From Montifringilla adamsi (lineage: Eukaryota; Chordata; Aves; Passeriformes; Passeridae), in NCBI GenBank assembly GCA_017590115.1, contig JAGGNK010006449.1, positions 310,001 through 374,000 on the forward strand: 64,000 nt of DNA. The letters run 5' to 3'. This document shows, one piece after another, positions 10,898 to 21,400 of the stretch. The translations under genes and the position numbers were made by a program. The notes below the pieces were generated by a model. The model did not search any database. It was not told the origin of the DNA and saw only the letters and a list, made by a program, of their open reading frames with translations. Positions within the stretch are counted from its first letter, which is position 1; the number at the start of each line of letters is the position of its first letter.

Positions 10898-12105
10898 GAA
10901 TCACAGAATCATTTAGGTTGAAAAAGCTCTCCACAATCTAGTCCAACCATTAACCCAACACTGCCACATTCCCCAGCAAACCCTGTCCCCAGGTGCCACA
11001 TCCACACATTTTTGAATGCTTCCAGGGATGGTGACTCCACCATTGCCCTGGGCGGTTTGTTCCAATGCCACACCAGTTTTTCATGAAGAAATTTTCCCTG
11101 ATCACAGAATATGCTGAGCTGGAAGGGACCCACAAGGATCATTGAGTCCAATTTCCTAGCCCTGCACAGCACCATCTCCAAGAGTCACACTATGTGTCCA
11201 AGGGTATTTTCCAAATGCTTCTTGATCACTGTCAGGTGTGGTGCTGGAACCACTTCTCTGGGGAGTTCCAGTGCCCAAGTACTCTCTGGATGAAAAGCCT
11301 TTTTTCCTGATATCCACCTAAATCTCCCCTGACACAACTTCAGGCCATTCACTCAAGTCCTGTCACTGGTCACCACAGAGAAGAGATCAGTGTCTGCCCC
11401 TCCTCTTCCACTCATGAGGAAGTGGTAGATGTGATGAAGTCTGACCTCAGTCTTCTCCAGGCTGAGCAGACAAAGTGCCCTCAGCAGCTCCTTACACAGC
11501 TTCTGTTCAAGGCCCTCCACCATTGCCATGGCCCTCCTTTGGACACACTCTGATAGTTTAATATCTTTCTTACTTTGTGGTGCCCAGATCTGCTCCAGGA
11601 CTCGAGGTGAGGCTGCCCCACTGCAGAGCACAGCGGGACAATCCCCTCCCTTGCCTGGCTGGCGATGCTGTCCCTGATGTCCCCCAGGACACGGGTGGCC
11701 GTCCTGGCTGCCAGGGCACTGCTGACTCAGATCCAGCTGGCCAGGACCCCAGGTCCCTTCCCGCAGCTGCTCTCCAGCCTCTTGTTGCCTAGTCCACCCA
11801 CACATCCAGGATTTCCCCATCCTCGGTGAAGAATCCGGCACTTTCTCTTGTTGAACTTCACATGGTTGGTGATGAGTCCTCTGTTTAGTCAAGGTCTCTC
11901 TGCAGGGCCTCCCTGCCTTTGAGGGGGACAACAGCTCCTCCCAGTTTTGTATCTTCTGTGAACTTGCTTCATATTCCTTCCAGTCCTGTGTCCAAGTCAT
12001 TTATGAAAATATGGAAGAGCACAGAGCCTAATCCTCCCCTGGTGCTACTTGTGGCCATTTCCTCTTGTCCTGTCACTTGTTATGTGGGAGAAGAGACTGA
12101 TGCAG
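10898..12105 (-). mobile_element. CR1 LINE, older copy split by a younger CR1
   Basis: The left part (10898-11100) begins aatcacagaatcatttaggt and runs to gaagaaattttccctg. A second complete CR1 3' end starts at 11101. Sequence expected further along the first copy (ggccatttcctcttgtcctg, then gtgggagaagagactga) resumes at about 12049-12105. This indicates one CR1 inserted into another, with loss of a few tens of target bases. Confidence 0.75.
11101..12048 (-). mobile_element. CR1 LINE, 5'-truncated, with remnant of the reverse-transcriptase ORF
   Basis: It starts with atcacagaatatgctgagct and extends about 950 bases into the coding part. On the minus strand an open frame of about 215 codons (11353-12000) covers the 3' UTR and the end of ORF2. 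The thumb/C-terminal region is broken by frame changes and no catalytic core is present. It cannot move on its own. Confidence 0.85.
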
Positions 12106-12358
12106 TAATAACTCTGATAGCACAAGGCAGCACATCCCGTTTTCCTGCAAGTCACAGTGGATTCTTGTGAACTGTAGTAGTCTCTTCTGGCTCATCTCAG
12201 CATCTTGCAGCTTGCTTGCTCCTGGCTGCTCCTCTGAGGATGCTCCTCATGCCTATGTGCAGGTGTGGTGGTAGTGAAATACTAGAGAGCTGTGGTCCAA
12301 AAGGTCTCTTGTAAAAGACCCTGAGAGCATGTTTTTGTGTTCTTGGCTTTGTTTGCAG

Positions 12359-12431
12359 ATGTGAAGTTCCGTGAGTGTGAGTCTTGCATGGAGCTGGTCC
12401 CTGCAGGTTCACGTGAAGTGCAGGCACTCAG
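12359..12431 (+). pseudogene. ZBTB40: ZBTB40 exon remnant 6 (C2H2 finger), deletion and frameshift
   Basis: The acceptor is ttggctttgtttgcag and the donor gtctgt begins at 12432. The first frame reads DVKFRECESCMELVP (human DMKFHECDQCKELFP). The second half matches in another frame, LQVHVKCRHS (human LQVHVKCQHS). The human residues TPAL between the halves are missing, so a deletion of about 10-13 bases near 12400 removed four residues and the frame. The zinc ligands Cys, Cys, His and the terminal His are all still visible in the two frames. Confidence 0.9.
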
Positions 12432-12831
12432 GTCTGTCACCTTTGCTGCTGTTCAGGTTACCTGTTGAGCAGTGATGGTTCCTCTTAGTGACATCTGAAA
12501 TGTAAACAGGAGGGTGAAGAGGGACATGGTAAGGAAAAAGTGTGAAGAAACAGAAAGTGAGGATGAACTGGAAAAACAATGGGTTTGGTGAGGCTGGGAC
12601 ATGTTAAGCTTTTGGACCTACTGGAATCATGGAAAGTTATGGATTTGATTGTTACAGTAGAGAAGAGAGCAAAGTGGAAGTGTGGACACAACAGCATGAG
12701 GAGATGATGGGTGGAACCCCAAGCACTGGGTTTGTCTACATAGCTAGTGGGAGACTGAAGAAAAAGGGAGTGTAGCACTAGAAAGATGAGAGACAAACCT
12801 GGGCTTGGGGACACCATGTCAAGGACCCTTT

Positions 12832-12894
12832 GAATCATAGAATTGTAGAATGGTTTGGATTGGAAGGGACTTCAAAAATCATCCAGTTCCATGC
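12832..12894 (-). mobile_element. CR1 LINE fragment, extreme 3' end
   Basis: A short antisense CR1 terminus: gaatcatagaattgtagaat followed by tttggattggaagggacttc and a degraded atcatccagttcc block. Confidence 0.85.
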
Positions 12895-13437
12895 TTTGGC
12901 AAGTTTGCAAGCTGTAAGAGCAGAGTGAACTGGCAGACCAGGCTATGACAAATGGTGGGTCCCCACAGCAGAGCATGGGATAGCAGGAGAGAATATAAAT
13001 CAGGAGACTCTGGAGGGGGCAGCCAACAGCAGCCTGGAGAATGAGGAAGACCTAGAAAAATTTCGCTCTGAAAGTAGAGAACCGCTCAGTTGGGTAATGA
13101 TTTTGGAATAGCTGGATCAGGAGATGCAAGCTAGGCCAGCAAGGAACAGTGCTGGATGGTGTGAGGGAACAGGAAGAAGGGATTCCTGTGAGCAGGGACA
13201 GCCACAGCTGCAGGTAAACCAGCTGGGCTTCTTAATGCCAGTCCTGCAGGGAGCCAAAATGAACCCAAGCAGCCATAAACTGTGTGACAGCCAGTGGTGC
13301 ATCCAGGAGAAGGGACACTAGCACATGCCAGTTCCTCCTGGATTTCAGCCCCGTGTGCCCTGGCCATTGCAGCTCCCTGTGCTCTCGGGCTGGCTCTGGT
13401 TGTCCCAGGCCAGACTGGGACAGCGCTTCTCCCACAG

Positions 13438-13644
13438 GTTCCCAACCACTGTGCTGCTCATTCTGCTTCATGGCCTTCCGCTTCCCGGGGCCCTGCGGAG
13501 CCACGGCACCAGCCAGCACTGCGCACCGACAGACAGCGCCTTCATCGTGAGCTCTTCCCCTCCCAGGGCAAGCTGGAGGGGCACTTCAGCACTGGGCATC
13601 CCAAGGTGACCTTCTCCCAAGCCACCACTGCCCAGATTGTGCAG
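13438..13644 (+). pseudogene. ZBTB40: ZBTB40 exon remnant 7 (penultimate finger pair), two frameshifts and a lost donor
   Basis: The acceptor is cttctcccacag. The frames read in turn SQPLCCSFCFMAFRFPG, then ALRSHGTSQHC, then RELFPSQGKLEGHFSTGHP and KVTFSQATTAQIVQ. This parallels human SQPFRCLYCAATFRFPGALQ, HHVTTEHF and ELFTSQAQLDSHLESEHP. Shifts occur at the G-run near 13490 (one base missing) and near 13540, where the Cys pair of the second finger is also lost. The exon ends in ATTGTGCAG at 13644 and is followed by ATAAGG, very likely an old GTAAGG donor with G to A. Confidence 0.9.
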
Positions 13645-14378
13645 ATAAGGACTGCTCTGTGTCACAGCCACTGCATTATTCACCCATCCTTCTCTCCCAC
13701 GCTCTTGTTCTTCCCAAATCCACCCTGTGGACCCTGTTGCCCCTTCTGCTCTGTGATTTCGCATTCTTGGAGGGGTCTGTGATGCAAACCCCCAGTCCAC
13801 AGTACTCTGGGATTTCTGTGCTGGCATGAAATGGGTTTGCTGAAGGGAAAGCTGCTCAGTCATGACTTTAAGGAGCTGAGGAGGAGGATTGGCAGTGTGT
13901 GTGGAGGTGCCTTGTTACTCAGGTGTTATTAACATCTCAGTGACGCCCGTGACACTGCAGCTGTTTTGTTGGAGGCCTAGTGCTAGGTTTGAACCCAGCC
14001 TCATCCTCTTCAATATCTCAATCATCAGTCAAGAAGATTTCCTTAGATGAGGGAGTCCAGTGTGCAAGATTCCCTGGCATGGCATTCCTCCAGTGGATAA
14101 TCACAGAATATTTACTGTCTATGATTGCTTGTGGAGCTAAATTATAGCAATTTGTGGAGAAAAATATTTAAATTACTCTCCTGTCTTCTTTTGCATCATT
14201 GGTGTGTGTGGTTGGGTGTTTCCTATTAGTCTCATGCCTGTTGTAGTTGCAGAAGCTGTAGTGTAAAGCTAAATGTTATTACCTGAGCTGAGGCTGGGAA
14301 AGGTGTGAGCAGCAAAGGGACCCAGGGGAAAGTGGTGCTGTACATGTCTGACTCTTGGGTCATCTTCCTTCCACACAG
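13645..14378 (+). other. Intron of the ZBTB40 pseudogene
   Basis: The last intron, with a probably broken donor (ATAAGG) and a good acceptor (ttccttccacacag, AG at 14377-14378). No repeat was recognised. Confidence 0.6.
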
Positions 14379-14550
14379 GTGACTCAGACATCAGAACAAG
14401 GAGCAGCAGAGCACGTCATCTCTTTCAATGATGCCAAACTTGTGACATTGCCCAAATCCCAAGTGAGCCAAACTGGCTCTGAGGTGGTGACAGTGACTGT
14501 GGAGAATTTGTTTGATGACAGTCACTCTGATGTGTGAAGAAATCACGTGA
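14379..14550 (+). pseudogene. ZBTB40: ZBTB40 terminal exon remnant 8, two-base deletion near the stop
   Basis: It reads VTQTSEQGAAEHVISFNDAK, then LVTLPKSQVSQTGSEVVTVT and VENLFD, parallel to the human C-terminus (VIQTPEP, EQVITLEETQL, VTLPDSQASQASSELVAVTV, EDLLDG). At 14517 two bases are missing. The original reading resumes as TVTLMCEEIT with a TGA at 14548-14550, where human ends TVTLICGEAK. The shifted frame stops earlier at 14535-14537. This is the best-preserved exon, intact for about 135 bases. Confidence 0.92.
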
Positions 14551-14778
14551 AGGACAGGGGAGGTTGCCTGTGCGTGGCACCTGGTATCCTCTAGGCTTGT
14601 TCAGGAGCTCAGTGTGCTGCTCCACCTGGGAGATTTGGGGCTTCTTTGGGAAAGCAATCCCAGGTATGCAGCAAGTACAGCATAACCACGGACCGGGGAG
14701 GTTCATAGACATTCACTGCCTGAGAAATCTCCCTGCAGTCAGCTGCTGGTAGAACACTCATCTCCTCCAACACGTGAG

Positions 14779-14784
14779 AAATAA
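14779..14784 (+). terminator. Possible polyadenylation signal of the ZBTB40 copy
   Basis: AATAAA in the context gagaaataaagcagc, about 230 bases after the ancestral stop codon. Position and strand fit a short 3' UTR, but a hexamer alone is weak evidence. Confidence 0.3.
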
Positions 14785-16667
14785 AGCAGCAGAGGAAAAA
14801 ATGGGAATCAGGTGTGTTCCTCCTCTGCTGTGAACAGAGAGCTAGGGCTTATGGATATGGGAAACCAAAAAGAGCTATCCTGAGAATTTAGGTTGGAGAT
14901 CTTTATGGCTGAACCAGTGATGTGCTCACAGCTGTCATCTTCTGCAAGGTGTAAGGGCTGCTTTGTTCCTTCTGCTCTCACCTGTATCGTTGTGCAGCTG
15001 GAGAACTCTTCCAGCACAGAGCTGAAGAGCTGACCTTTGGGCCTCTCTTCTCCAGTAGAGACTTCCTGGGAGTTGTGCTAAATTACTTCAGCACTGTTTG
15101 GATGGCACCTTGTGCCACACAGATCTGATCCTATCCATGCTTTTGCTGTGGGTGTTTTAGGAAGGAGGGTCCCAGGCATGTCTGGGCATATCCATCCTTT
15201 CTGTGAGCAAACAGCCCTGAGATCTGCCACCACCCTCTAATTCAGCAGGGACATTCTGAAAAAAGGGAAGGAGCTGTGCCTGTGTGCCAGTGTCCCTTGT
15301 GGTGTGGCACTAATGAAGGTGTTGGAGTGTGGGATAGCTGCTATGAGTGCATGACTTCCCCTGGCACATGTGGCACTGCCTTGTAAAATGCACTCAGTAC
15401 CTGCTGTAAAGTTTGGCATAATGCAACAGCTTCATTGTGCATACCAGTTCCTTTCAGACTAAATCTCATAAAGCTTTTTATCTACAGTTTCCTAAAATAT
15501 AATCTGATAATTAATGGCCTGCTGAATCCATTAGGAAGTGCAATTAGATGCAGGGTTCCTGTGGCTCTGAGGGGACTGGTAGCATTTATCTTCCTTTTCC
15601 TGATGCCAAAAGGTTGAACCCTGCCACTGTGATATTTACACACAGAGTGGTGATCCTGCTGGATCCCGGAGCCTGGGAACGTGCTGTGAGCAGTGCCTGT
15701 TGCATCCTGCTGCCCAGAGCCACAGCAGCACAGGAGTGGGACAGATTGGAGCTTTCCAGAAGCATCTTGCACCAGCTGCTCAATGCCACCAGGCAGAGAT
15801 GGTGGCACAGGAGCGCGCCAATGTGGCTGTGCCAGTCTGAGTGTTTGTTCCCTTTAAAACTTGGAAGGGAGAAGAGAGCAGCAGAGCTCTCAGGAGAGGG
15901 GCTGGGGGAGCTCATGGCATTTTGCATGTGTGGCAGTGTATGAGTAACCCTGCTGAAGTGTTGCACGTCTTAAAGGGCTCCCATGTATGGTTTATCCCCT
16001 CAAGCTTTGCAGGGATGGTGACATGGAGGAAGCGATGAGGTTAGGTTGCCACTAAATCCATGAATGACCAGGAGATGGTGCTCAAGGCCTTGAGGATTAG
16101 TGCTAGTGCCCAGGTGCACCTTTGTGGAAGCTCCTCTGAGCTTTCCCCAGGCCTTCCCCAGCTCCTGGGCTGCCACCTGTGCAGAAATCTTGAACTACTG
16201 CCAGGCTGAAGGAAAACTCCAAGCCCTGAACAGGCCACCTCTAAACCCTGAATATTACTGCTTAAAGAACCTGAAACTGGGCGTTAGCCACATGTGGAGA
16301 CAGTGAAATGCACCTGTTGCTGAGCTGAAGAAGTGAAAAACCTGGCCAGGAGGAGAGGGGCCAGAGGACGAGCTGCTGGAGCCCATCTCATGCCTGCCTG
16401 GGCACTGTGCATAGCACTTTGCACGTGCAATGGGGATAATGACAGAACAAGCAACTATGTCTTGGTGGTTTCAGAACAGTTGTGTTGGGAGGAAAGCAGT
16501 GGGTTTTGTCCCACAGGCTGGTGAAGTTGGAAGCTGTTCCCCATTTTCTGACTTTGTGGGGGCTGGGAGTTGTGGAAATCCTGCTCAAGCTGTGGGAGTG
16601 CTCTGGCATGGGAAATGGATTGTCCAGACAGTGCTTTACAGGTGTCCTGGCCTTTATGTGTGAGCAG

Positions 16668-16715
16668 GGAGCATTACAGTGAATATCTGCGGGGAGCATT
16701 ACAGTGAATCTGATC
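16668..16715. repeat. Tandem duplication, 24-bp unit, two copies
   Basis: The unit gggagcattacagtgaat followed by six bases occurs at 16668 and again at 16692, nearly identical. Confidence 0.85.
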
Positions 16716-17614
16716 TCTCTTTGTTCCTGGAAAACTGCGGAGGGAGGAAGAAGGTTCAGCAGGGCTTGAGGAGAAGTTGCTTTATTTCTAGTCCTGTCCT
16801 AGGGCAGAGGCAGCTCAGACAGGGCAGAACATGGGGCCTGCTGGCTGTGCCCTTTGGGCCTTGTTGCTGGAGTGCTATCACAGCTGAAAGAGGACATTGT
16901 AGGTGTTACATCAGGAGCGGTTCAGGCTCACCTGTCCTGTTTGGAGCCATCTCTCCTGCCTTTCTGCCCAGCAAGATCCTGTGTGGATGCATCCTCAGCA
17001 GAGTCCTGCCAGTAGCACACACCCAGCAAGAGCTCTGCAGCTTTACAGAGTCCATTGAGCATCTCCCATATTATTATGAGGAGATAATAACTCACATCCC
17101 CCCATTCCAGTTCCTTCTTGATGGATGAGATATGCACAGCAGAGCAAATTGCAGCGTTAGCAACACCTATGTTTTACCTGGGAGGGAGATGAATTTCCCA
17201 GGACACATCCTGGTCTGCTGTGTACCACACTGGAGATACTGATTGCTGGTGGTTTCTTGTTATGCTATGATTTTTTTTTCCTTTGTAAAAATAAAATATG
17301 GAGAAAGAGAGATGTAGCTGTGGAGTTTCATGTGAAGCAATTCTCTGGAAAGAAAAATACTTCGTTTTTGAAAACATGATTTTTTCAAGTCTTGTCCTGG
17401 GTGCTGGGTGATCCGTTGAGTTATTGGGGGGTTCCTGTGCCCCTCTTGACCTTGGTCCCATCCTCTAAGGAAGCAGAGAAAGTGTTGTAAAGTCAGGCTG
17501 GATCATGAGACCATCCTGCCCTTCACTGTCTCCTGTTGCAGCTGCCAGATGCATTTTGGGAAATGGCAGAGTGCCTGTAACAAACTGGGAAGTGACATCC
17601 CATGGAGGATGTTA

Positions 17615-17898
17615 GATCAGGTAATGGTGGAGTGACAGGACAAAGGGGAATGGCTTTAAGCTGAAAGAAGGTATATTTAGAATGGAAATTAGGAAGGAAT
17701 TCTTCCCTGTGGGGAGGCCCTGGCACAAGTTACATTGAGAAGCTGTGGCTGTCCCATCCCTGGAAGTGTCCAAGGCCAGGTTGGATGCGACTTGGAGCAA
17801 CCTGGGATGGTGGAAAATGTCCCTGCCTGTGGGAGGGGGTGGAACTGGATGAGCTTTAAGGTCCTTTCCAACCCAAACCATTCTGGGATTCTATGATT
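17615..17898 (+). mobile_element. CR1 LINE fragment, 3' end
   Basis: Sense CR1 3' UTR: ggaattcttccctgtgggga, cctggaagtgtccaaggcca, gtggaactggatgagcttta, ending in ccattctgggattctatgat. 5'-truncated. Confidence 0.95.
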
Positions 17899-17908
17899 TA
17901 TACATCTC

Positions 17909-18476
17909 TGTCCTGGTTTAACCCCAGCCAGCAGCCAAACCCCTCGCAGCCACTCGCTCACTCCCCCACCAGTGGTATTGGAAAGAGAATTTGAAGGGTA
18001 AAAGCTGGAGAACTCATGGGTTGAGATAAAGACAGTTCAATAGGGAAACCAAAAGCAACCAAACTAAAAACACACACAAGCAAAGAAAAACAGAATTAAT
18101 TCACTGCTTCCCATGGGCAGGCAGGTATTCAACACTTCCAGGAGAGCAGGACCCCATCCCATGGAACAGCAACTTGGGAAGACAAGCTCCTTCTTCCCTC
18201 CAGCTTTATATAGTGAGCATGATGTCATGTGGTCTGAAATACCCCTTTGATCAGTTTGAGTCACCTGTCCTGGCTGTGCCTCCTCCCAGCCTCCCATGCA
18301 CCCCAAGTTCTTCCGCAGCATGGCCTTAGGAAAAGCAGAGAAGGCCCTGGCCCTGTGTAAGCCCCACTCAGCAATAACAAAAACACCTCTATATTATCAA
18401 CCCTGTGTTCAGCACAAATTCAAAACACAGCCCCACTATGAGGGCAGTTAACTCTACCCCAGCCAAAACCAGTGCA
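17909..18476 (-). mobile_element. Solo LTR, avian ERVL-like family
   Basis: The + strand starts TGTCCTGGTTTAACCCCAGC and ends agccaaaaccagtgca, so the element is TG...CA on the minus strand. Internal blocks familiar from a common avian LTR are present: gggttgagataaagacagtt, cttcccatgggcaggcaggt, a TATA-like agctttatatagtgagcatg with atgtcatgtggt, and ttcagcacaaattcaaaaca. The flanks atctc (17904-17908) and gtctc (18477-18481) match at four of five bases, fitting the 5-bp duplication of ERVL elements. No internal sequence is attached. The family label is from memory. Confidence 0.85.
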
Positions 18477-21400
18477 GTCTCCTTGTATTTAGGGTGCAGG
18501 ACTAAGCTTCAGACCACTAGGAAATGTCTGTTTTCTGCACAACTCCCATTTGTGACCCGGTGTCTGTCCTGTTGCTGTGGGATCCTTTGGAAGAAGGCAG
18601 AGTGCCCTGGGTACACTAGTGGCCCTGAGCAGCCCTCACTTGACATTTCCCATGTAAAGTGTCATTTCACAGCCCTCAGGTGTTATTTTAACACAGTATA
18701 TGCAAATTTGGTGCTCTAGGCTTTGTTTTGGGGTCAAGGTTTTACTATTTTGAAATCCAGCCTGTCTGTAATTAGGTGCAAAGATCTGCTGCTTTCTCAG
18801 AAGTGGGGGATGGCAGTGGTGGGAGCACAGAGGCAGTTTGGATGTTCCTTGAAGCCTCTTGTGAGGGAGAGCGGGAGAAGAATGGATACCAGTGGTCTGA
18901 AAACCCTCGTGATTTGGACAAGCCTCATCAGCACCAGCTGATGCTGATGTCTTGGCAAATTTTATTATTGATCTGGCAGACTGCCAGCATGTCCCCAATT
19001 AATTTGAGCACTGGAAAAGGGAAGTGATGTCTCCAGTGGCCTCCATCCAGCTCAGCAAACCTGAGTGCCCTTTCACAACACAGACATGAGCTGGTTCAGC
19101 AGCCAGAGGGGCTTTCCCAAATTTTGGTGGTTTGCTGCAGACAGTGAGATCTGAGGCATGTCCCCAGGAGATGGATTCAGTGACCTTCTGTCCTGGGGAG
19201 GAGCAGGCTGGCTGATGGGTGCTCAGCTGCCTCTCCAATTTATGTGTCTGAACCCCCAGTACCATCAGCTGCATGGGGCCCCCTTCAGTAAGTCACCACA
19301 ATTCCTGGTTTCCTGTGTTAACACAGTAATTCCTTTTATTGGGAGCAGAAGGTCTTGCTTTTCTTTCCCTGCACCATTTATGATCGCTCAAAGTAGGAAA
19401 TCTACCCAGACTTCTAATCATGTTGAGCAAACTCGATAAGTGTAGTTCTAAGTCCATGTAATAGCAGACACATGGATGCTCGGTAAGCTGTGGTACAGAG
19501 CTCTCATCTGCAGTGGGAGTGGGGCTGGGACACACCCATGGATCAGGCCATAGCACTGGTTTCTGTGACCCGAGAGGAAACAGAAAGCCCTTGCTGAGAC
19601 AGAGGCTGAAGGAGCAGTAAGGAGCAGCAGGATCTGAATTGCTCAGCACATGGGCACAGCTGAGCAGCTCAGCACCACTAAATGTCAGACCATGTGCCTG
19701 GGAAGAAGCAATGCTGGCTGTGTGAGGACAGGAGGGAACTGGTGAGACATGTAACCACATCCTGAGGGCTGCTGGTCAGAACTAGAGGTGTGCAGAGTCC
19801 TGAGCGATGTTTGTGGGCTTTAGGAGCTGCTTTTGGCATGTCAGAAGGCATTCTCTGCTGCCCCTGCTCTGTGTTGCTGCAATGACATGTAATTGCCTAC
19901 AGCTGCTCACCCACAGCAGCATGTGACATGTAAATGACAAACTGGAGACTCTGCAGGAAACAACTACCAGCAGGAGCCAAGAGGTGGGAAATCTGCCAAG
20001 GAGTACAAGAGTGAAGGAGCTCATGCTGCTTGGCATGGCTGGGAAGTGAACTGGTGGCAGCCTTTGCCCCTGTGCTGGTGCTCACTGCCATCTCTGCTCT
20101 CTGGCAAGCGCTGAAGAGCATCAGCACGAGTCAGGACCGATCTGTGCAGAGCACAAATGCTTAGACTGGCCTTATTTCCCTTGCCCTGGACACCCTGGAG
20201 ATGCCCAGCATTGCGGGCAGTCCGATGACCTTTCCACCTCTAATGGGAGTAGTCATTCTGTGTCTTGCTCCCAGGGACCTCAGGGTTTGTTGGCCTGTGT
20301 TCCTTCATCCTCTAAGGATCAGGGATGCTTAGAGGCCTGCAGCATATGGACAGCTCTTCTCTGTGCCTCTTAGATGCTTTCCTACTGGCCCCAGAACCTC
20401 CTGCTGATGGGGAGGGCTGGCCAGGATGGGTCTAGTGTGCACATCCTCGCTAGCAGCACAAAGGAGCTGCCAACAAATGGGTCTGTCTGGATAGATTAGG
20501 TCTAGCTTGGGGCTGTGCAAGTTGTCTCAGCTCACAGGTTTTCCACCCACAGGAGGCTTCCTGCTGGAGATGGAGTTTGCCCTCCTCCTCTTGGCTGAAA
20601 TAAGGTAAGCAGAGCCCTCCCTCGGGTTTCAGGCTGCCTGGGGAGATAATCTGTGCCCCTCCAGCCTGTGCTGAACCTTCTGACAGGTGTGATGTCTTTC
20701 CCTAACATGTGAATCTGTCTTTCTCTGCCCAAGGAGGCCAAGGCCTTAAGTCACCTACTTGATGACCTTGGCTTTCTGGCCACCACTTTGGTAGGGAAAA
20801 GTTAAACTCCAGCCCTTGCCAGCTCTCCTTGTCCCTCCACTTTGCTGTCCTTCACCTGGACTAGGTTCCCTGCCGGCTCACCCCAGCCCTCCACCCACAT
20901 TCCCCTGGTCTGCCATCACCCAGACCTTCCCAAAGCTCACGCTGCGGAGGTGGCACCTCTCAGCATGTGTCTACCCACGCTCTGCTCTCTGTAGAGACGT
21001 GTAGAGGCAGATCTGGCAAGCCTACATCTGCAGGTAAATAGTTCCCATTCTGGACTTCTGCAGGAGTCACAAGGAGGGCTCTGTGCTGGGTAGAAGATGG
21101 GTGGGATGACTGGAAAAAACCCTTGGCAATTACAAGTGAGGGGGTCGTTCCCTTTATCCAACTTGTGTTCTTTTCATTTTTTCCATCTCAGAGGGTCCAG
21201 TGAGACATTGCTTAGAGCGGAGCTGCCCCATCTGTTGATCCTTAATGCCATACTAGCATCACCTTGGCTTAGTACATTGCACTTCAGACCTGAAGTTGTT
21301 TCTTTTGTCTCTGAGCATGTAAAGCTGTTATTATTGAGCTGTCTGATAGACATAGGGCTTTCTCCAGCAGGATTATAGATGATGGTGAGTTTGGTGGCAC

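Larger units (their letters stand above)
9835..12358 (+). other. Gap where the central ZBTB40 zinc-finger exons are missing
   Basis: Human ZBTB40 has roughly ten more C2H2 fingers between the HAS of remnant 5 and the DMKF of remnant 6. Here the segment holds about 600 bases of unrecognised sequence (9835-10428), CR1 copies (10429-10683, 10898-12105) and about 250 bases of unrecognised sequence. No finger was recognised with confidence. The simplest reading is loss by deletion, but extreme decay is not excluded. Confidence 0.6.
945..14550 (+). pseudogene. ZBTB40: ZBTB40 pseudogene, unprocessed (introns kept), middle to C-terminus
   Basis: Eight exon remnants in collinear order match the vertebrate BTB/POZ zinc-finger protein ZBTB40 from its helical middle region to its C-terminus, compared with the human protein from memory. 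Introns are kept and most acceptors (AG) and several donors (GT) still sit at exon edges, so this is not a retrocopy. Damage is spread over every exon: stops at 3525 and 3534, frameshifts near 1038, 4138, 5325, 9810, 12400, 13490, 13540 and 14517, and donors that read AT instead of GT at 3624 and 13645. Between 9834 and 12359, where about ten central C2H2 fingers should be encoded, only CR1 elements and unrecognised sequence are found. ZBTB40 is a nuclear DNA-binding regulator. This copy cannot encode it. It could be a decayed duplicate or the native gene lost in this lineage; the window alone does not decide. Confidence 0.88.
14551..17614. other. Non-coding DNA downstream of the ZBTB40 pseudogene
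   Basis: An AATAAA near 14779 could be the old 3'-UTR polyadenylation signal. Otherwise there is only unrecognised sequence, a 24-bp tandem duplication (16668-16715) and no gene. An open frame of 149 codons (16679-17128) has no recognisable domain and starts inside that duplication. Confidence 0.5.

Noticed and set aside
11353..12000. 215-codon minus-strand open frame
   Set aside because: It is the antisense CR1 3' part, not a host gene.
16679..17128. 149-codon open frame
   Set aside because: No domain, begins in a tandem duplication, and comparable frames exist on the other strand.
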